Shown here: one piece after another, positions 25,177 through 31,657 of the stretch
How the letters are laid out: each line of letters opens with the position of its first letter
Position numbering within the stretch: the first letter of the stretch is position 1
Assembly (NCBI RefSeq): GCF_001514285.1
Contig: NZ_KQ949024.1
Location: 1 to 50,189 of the forward strand
Source: Streptomyces sp. DSM 15324
GTDB lineage: Bacteria; Actinomycetota; Actinomycetes; Streptomycetales; Streptomycetaceae
Direction of reading: 5' to 3'
DNA length: 50,189 nt
Made by a program: the position numbers and the translations under genes
The notes under the pieces: model-generated
What the model saw: the letters and a program-made list of their open reading frames with translations, nothing else
Told to the model about the DNA's origin: nothing
The model's database searches: none

Positions 25177-27158
25177 CGGTCCTTCCCGACTCGCCTGTCG
25201 GCGGCTCCTGTTGCGGTGACCGCGAGGGCGCCCAGCAGGGCGAGGACGGTGGCGGGGGCCAGTACGGCCCAGGGGGCGCGTTCGACGTAGGGCTGGTTCT
25301 CGGCGAGCAGCAAACCCCATTCGGGGGAGGGTGGTTGGGCGCCGAGTCCGAGGAAGCCGAGCGATGCGAGCCCGAGGGCGATGCCGGGCAGCCGCAGCAC
25401 GGCGTGGCGGACCACCGGCGGCACCACGGCGGGCAGGATCGCCCGGCGCAACAGGTACCAGCGCCCGGCGCCGAGAGCACGGGTGGCGGCCAGGTGCAGG
25501 GTGGCCCGCTCCTGCCGCAGCAGCGCGGAGGTGTGCGCGGCGAGCGGCGCCCACGCCACGACGGCCACCGCGACCGCGGGAGTCGTCTCACCGCCGCCCC
25601 ACAACGCGGTGACGAGCAGCGCGGCCGCGACGGGCGGCACGGCGTTGACGGTGTCCACGAGCGGCCCGGACAGCCGGGGCAGCAGCCCGAGCAGCACACC
25701 CGCGACCAGGGCCGCCGCACTGACCACGACCGCCAGGAGGAGCGTGTCGAGAGCGCCGTGGGCGACGCGGGCGAGCAGGTCCCTGCCGAGGGCGTCGGTA
25801 CCGAAGGGGTGGGTGGAGGTGGGTGCTTGGAGGCGGTGTGCCGTCTCGACGGCGAGGGGGTCACGGGGGAGACCGAGGGCGATGACGACGGCGAGGAGAA
25901 GGCCGTAGGCGCCGGCGGGGCCGTATGCGAGGGCGGAGCCGTATGCGATGGGCAGGATCCTGCGGGCGGTCGACGGCGGTCCGTGGACCGTATGCGATCG
26001 CCTGAGCAGTGCATACGGTGACCTGCCGCGTGTATGCGGCGGCCGGTGCACCGGATGCGGTGGCCGGTCGACTGCCCGCGGTGCACGGTGCACCGCAGGC
26101 GAGGTCCGGTCGACTGTCTGCGGTGGACGGTGCACCGCAGGCGAGGCCCGGTCGACTGTCCGCCGTCGCCGAGGTACCGCCTGCGATGGCCGGTGGAGTG
26201 TATGCAGCGCCCCGTCCCGCAACGCGGGACCGGCGAGCCGACCCACGGCGAGGCGGGCGGCGGCCGTCGTGACGGCGGCGAGCGCGACGAGCGCGAGCGT
26301 GCCGGCCTGGAGGACGGGGAGGTCCTGGGCGAGCGCGGCCTGGAGGATCGTGCGGCCCAGGCCGGGGATGTCGAAGATCTGCTCCACGGCGACGGCCCCT
26401 CCGGTCAGTCCCACGGCGAACAGCCCCAGGTTGGGCAGCAGTCCGGGCAGGCAGCGGTGCAGCGCGTGGCGGGCGACCTTGCGGCCGGGGAGGCCGCGCG
26501 AGGCGGCGGCCGTGGCCCAGGGTTCGGCGAAGGCGGCGGGCAGCTGGTCGTCGAGGAGGCGGCCGAGGACGGCGCCGGCGGGCAGGCCGAGGGCGAGGGC
26601 GGGGAGGACGGTCCACTGCGGGCCGTACCAGCCGAGGGCGGGCAGCCAGCCGAGGTGTACGCCGACGACGGTGGCGAGGACGGACGCGGTGAGGAACTCG
26701 GGCAGCGCGGCGAGAACGGCGGGGATCGACCCGCCCGGGGTCCGTCCGTGGAGCCGGCGCCGGGCGCCGAGGTGCAGCGTGCGGGCGCACACCGCGGCGG
26801 CCGTGCCGCAGGCGACGACGAGGGACACCGCCATCAGCAGCAGGGACGCGCCCAGGGCCTGGGTGACGGCGGGGGTGACCTCGGCGCCGGAGATCCAGGA
26901 CCGTCCGGCGTCCCCCCGCCACAGCCCGCCGAGCCACCGCCACAGGAGCATCAACGGGCTTTCTTCCAGACCGAGTTGAGCACGTACGGCGGCCAGCGCC
27001 GCCGGGTCCGGGTCGCGGTCGGCGGAGCGGGCCTTGAGGACGGTGAGCGCCGGGTCGGTGTGGGAGAGCCAGGGCAGCAGCCCGATCCCGCACAGCAGCG
27101 CCGCCGTCAGTCCGGCCCGCCACAGCGGGGTGGCCGCCCTGCCCATCCTGCTTCCCAT
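25173..27158 (-). CDS. Fused DppB-DppC-type ABC permease with a low-complexity linker
   Basis: The 661-residue protein joins two peptide/nickel-type permeases. The first half (about residues 1-310) has a DppB-like EAA loop (PWATAAASRGLPGRKVARHALHRCLPGL). The second (about 415-661) has a DppC-like start (HPFGTDALGRDLLARVAHGA) and loop (ATRALGAGRWYLLRRAILPA). Between them is a linker of roughly 90 residues rich in Val-Asp-Arg and His-Arg-Pro-Pro repeats. Its DNA holds GTCGACTG and GCATACGG repeats. The start at 27158 follows the lipoprotein stop by 5 bp. No ATP-binding subunit is encoded here, so a shared ATPase would be needed. Confidence 0.85.
   Translation of the reverse strand: MGSRMGRAATPLWRAGLTAALLCGIGLLPWLSHTDPALTVLKARSADRDPDPAALAAVRAQLGLEESPLMLLWRWLGGLWRGDAGRSWISGAEVTPAVTQALGASLLLMAVSLVVACGTAAAVCARTLHLGARRRLHGRTPGGSIPAVLAALPEFLTASVLATVVGVHLGWLPALGWYGPQWTVLPALALGLPAGAVLGRLLDDQLPAAFAEPWATAAASRGLPGRKVARHALHRCLPGLLPNLGLFAVGLTGGAVAVEQIFDIPGLGRTILQAALAQDLPVLQAGTLALVALAAVTTAAARLAVGRLAGPALRDGALHTLHRPSQAVPRRRRTVDRASPAVHRPPQTVDRTSPAVHRAPRAVDRPPHPVHRPPHTRGRSPYALLRRSHTVHGPPSTARRILPIAYGSALAYGPAGAYGLLLAVVIALGLPRDPLAVETAHRLQAPTSTHPFGTDALGRDLLARVAHGALDTLLLAVVVSAAALVAGVLLGLLPRLSGPLVDTVNAVPPVAAALLVTALWGGGETTPAVAVAVVAWAPLAAHTSALLRQERATLHLAATRALGAGRWYLLRRAILPAVVPPVVRHAVLRLPGIALGLASLGFLGLGAQPPSPEWGLLLAENQPYVERAPWAVLAPATVLALLGALAVTATGAADRRVGKDR
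25921..26215. repeat. Short-repeat island encoding the permease linker
   Basis: CCGTATGC or its complement occurs at 25921-25928, 25939-25946, 25988-25995 and 26011-26018, and GTATGCGG at 26032-26039. These mix with several GGTCGACTG and GGTGCACCG units. The same octamer family makes the tandem array at 31511 and the EF-G insertion at about 32850. Confidence 0.65.
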
Positions 27159-27163
27159 GCGGT

Positions 27164-28660
27164 TCAGCGCCGGGTGCCGGTGCCGACCAGGGTGCGCTCG
27201 TACGGGTCGAGGAGTACCCCGCCGACGGTGTCCGCGACCCCGGTGACGACACGCTGGTGGACCAGGGGGACCACGGCGTCGGTCGCCAGGATCTCGGCCT
27301 CCGCGGCCAGGGCGGCGTCCTGCCGCTTGCCGGTGTCGGCGACCGTCCGGGCCCGCTCGACGGCCCGGTCGACGTCGCTGTCGCACAGCAGGGCCAGGTT
27401 GTAGCCGCCGTCGCAGGTGAAGTCGCTGTCGAGCAGGGAGACCGGGTCGCCGGTGTCGAGGAGGCTGTTGCGGGCGCCGACGACGGCGTCGAACGTTCCG
27501 GCGAGCGCGTCGCTCTCCAGCCGTGCGTACTCGCGCACCTCCAGCTTCACGGTGAACCCGGCCTTCTCCAGCTGCTGCTTCAACACCTGGGCGGATTCGG
27601 GGAGTTCGGGCCGGTTGTCGTAGGTGGCGAGGGTGATGGAGGCGCCGTCGGGCCGCCCCGCCCGCGCGCGTCCGCCGGGGGTGACCCGCTTGGCCTGCGC
27701 CCAGGTGACGGCGGGGCCGAACAGCCCGGCCCCCGGGTCGGCGTGTCCTTCGTAGACGCCGTGGGCGAGGGCTTCGGTGTCGACGGCGGCCCGGGCCGCG
27801 GCGCGCAGTGCGGGGTCCTTGAAGGGGCCCGACTTCGTGTTGAGGTGGAGGCTGGTGGTGCGGGTGGTGGCGGTCTCGCGGCGGCTGTCGGGGTCGAGCG
27901 CGGCGGCCTGGGAGACGGGTATCGCCTCGGCGATGTCGACCTGCCCGGTGCGCAGGGCGTTGGCGCGGGCGGTGCCGTCGGCGATGAAGCGGGCGTCGAT
28001 GCCGGAGGCGTGGGCACGGCCCGCCCAGTGGCCGTCGAAGCGGTCGAGGGTTGCGGAGGTGGTGCCGGTGATCTGGGTGAGGGCGAAGGGGCCGGTGGCG
28101 GTGCCGACCGGGTCGACCGTGTCCTCGTCCGCGTAGGCCTTCGGGGCCAACACGGCGAGGCCGGGCCCGGCCAGTCGCAGCGGCAGTGCGGGGTCGGGTG
28201 CGGCCGTGGTGATCCGTACGCCCGTCGCGCCCTGCGCACGGGCCGTGAGGGTGACCCCGGCCAGGGCGGCGGGGGCGGGCGCGGCGCGGCCGGCGCGGGT
28301 GAGGGCGGTGACCACGGCGGCGGGAGTGACGTCCGTGCCGTCCTGGAAGAGGGCCTCGCGCAGGGTGAACAGCCAGGTGCGGTCGTTCTCGCGGCGCCAG
28401 GAGGAGGCGAGGGCGGGGGCGGCGGAGCCGTTGGCGTCGAGGGCGGTCAGGCCCTCGGTCACGCCGAGGCGGCTGAGGATCGTGGCGTCGGCGCCGTACG
28501 GGGAGAGGTTCTGGGTGGGCGGGAAGGCGAGGGCGACGCGCAGCCGTGCGCCGTCCTTGCCGTCGGGCTTCGCCGCGGTGTCGCCGGTGGCGGCGAAGCA
28601 GCCGGTGAGCAGCGGGGCCAGCAGGAAGGCGGTGAGCAGGCGGGGGCGGGGAGTGCGCAT
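27164..28660 (-). CDS. ABC transporter substrate-binding lipoprotein (SBP family 5, peptide/nickel type)
   Basis: The 498-residue extracytoplasmic binding protein starts with a lipoprotein signal peptide whose lipobox is LLTGC, with Cys21 as the modified residue. The SBP_bac_5 body follows: PPTQNLSPYGADATILSRLGVTEGLTALD, WLFTLREALFQDGTDVTPAAVV, and a C-terminal LVHQRVVTGVADTVGG. This family binds peptides, nickel chelates or opine metallophores. The start lies 9 bp after the GNAT stop. With the fused permease it forms the uptake arm; the FUR-type box upstream suggests a metal chelate as ligand. Confidence 0.87.
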   Translation of the reverse strand: MRTPRPRLLTAFLLAPLLTGCFAATGDTAAKPDGKDGARLRVALAFPPTQNLSPYGADATILSRLGVTEGLTALDANGSAAPALASSWRRENDRTWLFTLREALFQDGTDVTPAAVVTALTRAGRAAPAPAALAGVTLTARAQGATGVRITTAAPDPALPLRLAGPGLAVLAPKAYADEDTVDPVGTATGPFALTQITGTTSATLDRFDGHWAGRAHASGIDARFIADGTARANALRTGQVDIAEAIPVSQAAALDPDSRRETATTRTTSLHLNTKSGPFKDPALRAAARAAVDTEALAHGVYEGHADPGAGLFGPAVTWAQAKRVTPGGRARAGRPDGASITLATYDNRPELPESAQVLKQQLEKAGFTVKLEVREYARLESDALAGTFDAVVGARNSLLDTGDPVSLLDSDFTCDGGYNLALLCDSDVDRAVERARTVADTGKRQDAALAAEAEILATDAVVPLVHQRVVTGVADTVGGVLLDPYERTLVGTGTRR

Positions 28661-28669
28661 GGGGCAGAC

Positions 28670-29215
28670 CTAGGGGGTGAGGGAGGGCAGGGGGACCTCG
28701 AAGTGGACGACTGGCTGGCCGCCGCCGGGGTCCTCGCGTTCGTCGTGCACGACCTTGCCCAGCGACCGCCAGAAGCTCTCGGCTCCCTCGACGGTCGGGT
28801 CGGTGTGCAGGTAGACGGAGCGGTATCCGCCGTCGGCGGCGGCGAAGGCGAGGAGTTCCGCGACGAGCCGGCGGGCGAGTCCGCGCCGCCGGTGTGCGGG
28901 GCGGACGTAGACCCGGCGCAACTGCGCGCTCTCGCCGGACGGGAAGCGTGCGGCGACGTGTTTCGGGTTCGGCGGGTGGGCGGGCCCGCGGGAGTCCAGC
29001 GCGGCGGTGGCCACGACGTCGCCGTCGACGCCGTCCCGCGCCACCAGCAGGGTGTGGCGGACCGGGGTGAGGTAGGCGGCGGCCGGATCGATGATGTCGC
29101 CGTGCCAGCGGGGGACGTATCCGGTGCCGAAGTCGCGGTAGACGGTGTCGAGCATGACGACACGGGCACCGTCGAGGTCGTCGGGACCCGCGGTCTTTAT
29201 GCAGTAGGTGTGCAC
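28670..29215 (-). CDS. GNAT family N-acetyltransferase
   Basis: The 181-residue acetyltransferase has the acetyl-CoA loop in LRRVYVRPAHRRRGLARRLV and a downstream strand YRSVYLHTDPTVEGAESFWRSLG. I prefer the GTG at 29215 (VHTYCIKTAGPDD). TATGAT lies 6 bp upstream as a -10, which would make the transcript leaderless. A GTG at 29269 would add 18 residues reading through the putative operator. It is first in the operon with the lipoprotein, permease and MFS genes. It may acetylate a metallophore or metal-stress metabolite; the substrate is unknown. Confidence 0.8.
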   Translation of the reverse strand: MHTYCIKTAGPDDLDGARVVMLDTVYRDFGTGYVPRWHGDIIDPAAAYLTPVRHTLLVARDGVDGDVVATAALDSRGPAHPPNPKHVAARFPSGESAQLRRVYVRPAHRRRGLARRLVAELLAFAAADGGYRSVYLHTDPTVEGAESFWRSLGKVVHDEREDPGGGQPVVHFEVPLPSLTP

Positions 29216-29232
29216 TTGCAAATCATATGCAT
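29216..29232. promoter_or_regulatory. FUR-family (Zur/Nur-like) box upstream of the GNAT operon
   Basis: TTGCAA-N5-ATGCAT at 29216-29232 resembles the Streptomyces Nur box (TTGCAA-N5-TTGCAA), with a perfect left arm and the TGCA core of the right arm. The inner 15-mer TGCAAATCATATGCA matches the Zur 15-mer at 11 positions. It abuts the GTG start and covers the likely -10. Which metal regulator binds is undecided. Confidence 0.55.
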
Positions 29233-29295
29233 TAAGGCCTCCGCCGATGATCACCGCGCGACCCGACACGACACCGCACCCCCCCGACTCCCGAC

Positions 29296-29348
29296 TTGAC
29301 AGTGATCACGAGCGAGCCCTAAACCTAGCAACATGACATTCATTTTCA
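29296..29348 (+). promoter_or_regulatory. Promoter with Zur-like box upstream of the CooC-like gene
   Basis: TTGACA at 29296-29301 and TAAACC at 29320-29325 form a possible promoter. The box at 29334-29348, on the minus strand TGAAAATGAATGTCA, matches the Streptomyces Zur consensus TGAAAATGATTTTCA at 13 of 15 positions. It falls at or just after the expected transcription start, a normal repressor position. Zinc-dependent repression is predicted. Confidence 0.65.
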
Positions 29349-29365
29349 AAACGGTGGGCCGCTAG

Positions 29366-30313
29366 ATGCGCGTCGCGTTCGTCGGCAAGGGCGGCAGTGG
29401 CAAGACCACCCTGTCGGCGCTGTTCGCCCGCGAACTGGCACGGTCCGGCGCACCTGTGCTGGCCGTCGACGGCGACATCAACCAGCACCTGGCCGAGGCG
29501 CTCGACCCCGGCGCCGGCCCGTTCACCGCTCCGCCCCTGGCCGCGCACACGGGTGAGATCAAGGACCTCCTGCGCGGCACCAACCCGCGGATCGCCTCCC
29601 GTGAGGCGATGGTCAAGACCACCCCGCCGGGCCGGGGTTCACGCCTGCTGCGCCTGCTGGGCGAGGACGCGTTGCACACCCGCCACGTCCAACGGGTCGG
29701 CGGCGTACCGCTGATGGTCACCGGCGCGTTCGACGAGAGCGACCTGGGCGTGGCCTGCTACCACTCCAAGCTCGGCGCCGTCGAGCTCTACCTCGGACAT
29801 CTCGTCGACGGCCCCGGCGAGTACGTCGTCGTCGACATGACCGCGGGCGCCGACGCCTTCGCCTCGGGCCTGTTCACCCGCTTCGACATGACGTTCCTGG
29901 TGGCCGAACCCACCCGCAGGGGCGTCTCCGTCTACCGCCAGTACCGCGACCACGCGGCCGAGTTCGGCATCCCGCTCGCCGTGGTCGGCAACAAGGTGAC
30001 CGGCGAGGACGATCTGCTCTTCCTCAAGGAGCAGGTGGGCGACGACCTGCTCACCCACCTGGCCCTGTCCCCCTGGGTCCGCTCGGCCGAACGCGGCACA
30101 CCGCACGGTGAGTTGGAGGCGGACAACCGGCACGCACTCACCGTGCTGCGCGAGACGGTGGACGCCCGCCCCAAGGACTGGCCCACCCTCCACCGGCACG
30201 CCGTCGAGTTCCACCTGCGCAACGCCCGCGCCTGGGCGGACACGGCGACGGGCCACGACCTGGCGACCCAGGTGGACCCGGAGTTCGTCCCCGGCCCCGC
30301 GTCGCTCCTCTGA
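29366..30313 (+). CDS. CooC/NifH-like P-loop ATPase (metal-centre maturation type)
   Basis: The 315-residue SIMIBI-class ATPase opens with the deviant Walker A VGKGGSGKTTLSALFARELA, then AVDGDINQHLAEAL. It has the later elements VVVDMTAGADAFASGLFTRFD and VVGNKVTGEDD (base-recognition-like). CooC proteins insert nickel into CO dehydrogenase, but no CODH gene is present. The Zur-like box just upstream suggests a role when zinc is scarce, for example metal insertion or allocation. The ATG has only a weak GGTGGG upstream. A small gene 48 bp downstream is probably co-transcribed. Confidence 0.85.
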   Translation: MRVAFVGKGGSGKTTLSALFARELARSGAPVLAVDGDINQHLAEALDPGAGPFTAPPLAAHTGEIKDLLRGTNPRIASREAMVKTTPPGRGSRLLRLLGEDALHTRHVQRVGGVPLMVTGAFDESDLGVACYHSKLGAVELYLGHLVDGPGEYVVVDMTAGADAFASGLFTRFDMTFLVAEPTRRGVSVYRQYRDHAAEFGIPLAVVGNKVTGEDDLLFLKEQVGDDLLTHLALSPWVRSAERGTPHGELEADNRHALTVLRETVDARPKDWPTLHRHAVEFHLRNARAWADTATGHDLATQVDPEFVPGPASLL

Positions 30314-30361
30314 CCACCCCGGCGGTTCCCCCGCCACAGGATCAACAGAAACAGGACACCC

Positions 30362-30754
30362 ATGTCTCTCGACGTCTCCCCGAAGCTCCTCGCCGAGGCC
30401 GAAGCCGGTGACATCCGCGAGGCGGACTTCATCGACACCGTCCGCACGTCACTGCCGTACGCCTACGACCTCGTGGAGTCCCTCTCCGTCCGACTGCACG
30501 CCGGTATCACCGAGTTCACCGACAACCAGACCCCGCCGCCGTCCGAGCAGGAGCGCGGCCAGCTGCTGCGGGCCCTCGCCAGTGACGCGATCCGTGGCAG
30601 CCTGGAACGCCACTTCGGCGTGGCCCTCGCCTTCCAGAACTGCCACCGGGTGGCCGCGTTCCGCCCGGAGGCCCGCCACGGGCAGACCTACGCCCGGTTC
30701 ACCTCCACCCGGGCACAGGTGCTGAACCAGTCGGCGGAGCTGCGGGACTGCTGA
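30362..30754 (+). CDS. Conserved small protein co-transcribed with the CooC-like ATPase
   Basis: This 130-residue soluble protein I cannot assign. It is mainly helical, with the segments SPKLLAEAEAGDIREADFID, YAYDLVESLSVRLHAG and RHFGVALAFQNCHRVAAFRP, two cysteines and several histidines. A potential metal site is CHR near residue 97 with the C-terminal Cys130. It follows the ATPase on the same strand, with AACAGAAACAGGACACC before the ATG. Location and likely shared Zur-type control imply a partner or client of the ATPase. Confidence 0.75.
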   Translation: MSLDVSPKLLAEAEAGDIREADFIDTVRTSLPYAYDLVESLSVRLHAGITEFTDNQTPPPSEQERGQLLRALASDAIRGSLERHFGVALAFQNCHRVAAFRPEARHGQTYARFTSTRAQVLNQSAELRDC

Positions 30755-30893
30755 CCGACGCAACCAGCGGCGGCGCTCGTGACGGGGCGCCCCGCACCCC
30801 TGTCGCCAGGGTCGCGCGGTGCGGCGTCACTCGGGGAACTCGTGTGCCACCACTTGACGTACGTCTTCGGGTAGTTGAAGCATTCAGCGAGGA
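30755..30893. other. Spacer upstream of the glycosidase remnant
   Basis: The spacer contains a GGGGCGCCCC palindrome near 30784-30793 and a TTGACG hexamer near 30854 that could be a -35. No coding sequence is convincing. It probably preserves the promoter of the gene whose 5' part has been lost. Confidence 0.4.
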
Positions 30894-30905
30894 GAGAGCG
30901 CTCTC
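30894..30905. promoter_or_regulatory. Perfect palindrome GAGAGCGCTCTC (LacI-family operator type)
   Basis: This 12-bp perfect palindrome is of the kind bound by LacI-family regulators in front of Streptomyces glycoside hydrolase genes. Here it is followed at once by the truncated coding sequence, so it may be a remnant operator brought next to a gene fragment by deletion. Confidence 0.5.
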
Positions 30906-31502
30906 AAGAACGCTGCCGTTAAGGACGTGTTCGTCCGGATCGGCGGCGCGGGTGCCGGCCTGGCAACCGCCAGCCTGGTCGTCAACAGCCGGCACACCAT
31001 CGTCGACCACACCTGGGTCTGGCGCGCCGACCACAGCAACGGCGTCGGCTGGGAGACCAACCGCGCCGACTACGGCGTCGTCGTCAACGGCCACGATGTG
31101 CTCGCCACCGGACTGTTCGTGGAGCACTTCAACAAGTACGACGTGCAGTGGTACGGCCAGCGCGGCCGCACCATCTTCTTCCAGAACGAGAAGGCCTACG
31201 ACGCGCCGAACCAGGCCGCTGTCCAGAACGGCCCGCTCAAGGGGTACGCCGCCTACAAGGTCGGCGACGACGTCACCACCCACGAGGCGTGGGGCCTGGG
31301 CAGCTACTGCTACTACAACGTCGACCCCACGATCGTGCAGCACCACGGCTTCGCCGCCCCGAACACCCCCGGCGTGAAGTTCCACGACCTGCTGGTGATC
31401 TCCCTCGGCGGCAAGGGCCAGTACGAGGCGGTGATCAACGACACCGGGGCGCCGACGTCGGGGGCCTCGACCGTGCCGTCGACGGTGGTGTCGTATCCCT
31501 GA
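30906..31502 (+). pseudogene. 3' remnant of a secreted glycosidase/'coagulation factor 5/8 domain' beta-helix protein
   Basis: About 198 codons remain of a family that I recall as several hundred residues long and secreted. They include DVFVRIGGAGAGLATASLVV, then HTIVDHTWVWRADH, GLFVEHFNKYDVQWYG, FFQNEKAYDAPNQ and a C-terminal TSGASTVPSTVVSYP. The frame is open back only to a TGA at 30876, with no signal peptide and no good start; GTG at 30927 is the first candidate. The protein lacks its N-terminal two-thirds, consistent with an internal deletion joining the operator to the C-terminal exon-like piece. It is likely nonfunctional. Confidence 0.7.
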
Positions 31503-31510
31503 GAGGTTTC

Positions 31511-31573
31511 CCGCATACCGCATACCGCATACCGCATACCGCATACCGCATACCGCATACCGCATACCGCATA
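31511..31573. repeat. Nine tandem copies of the heptamer CCGCATA
   Basis: Nine perfect 7-bp units run without interruption from 31511 to 31573, followed by CCATACGG. It lies in the spacer between the glycosidase remnant and the EF-G terminator. The unit contains the GCATACCG octamer found singly across the window. Such an array is prone to slippage and copy-number change. Confidence 0.95.
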
Positions 31574-31603
31574 CCATACGGCTGACGATCGACTCCGATG
31601 TGG

Positions 31604-31645
31604 CCCTCGGGGGCTCCGTGTACAGGAGACAGAGGCCCCCGAGGG
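31604..31645 (-). terminator. Terminator hairpin of the EF-G paralogue
   Basis: CCCTCGGGGGC at 31604-31614 pairs perfectly with GCCCCCGAGGG at 31635-31645. The 11-bp stem lies 13 bp downstream of the EF-G stop codon. Confidence 0.8.
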
Positions 31646-31657
31646 AGGCGGCAGGAC

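Noticed and set aside
22843..25290. 815-codon plus-strand frame across the CDP-alcohol and MFS region
   Set aside because: It crosses two real genes and a terminator, and its product is Arg/Gln/Gly-rich nonsense.
27257..29299. 680-codon plus-strand frame opposite the binding-lipoprotein and GNAT genes
   Set aside because: Low-complexity Gly/Val/Glu composition without motifs; the minus-strand genes have firm family matches.
31511..31573. Possible CRISPR array
   Set aside because: The units are 7 bp and contiguous with no spacers, so it is a simple tandem repeat.
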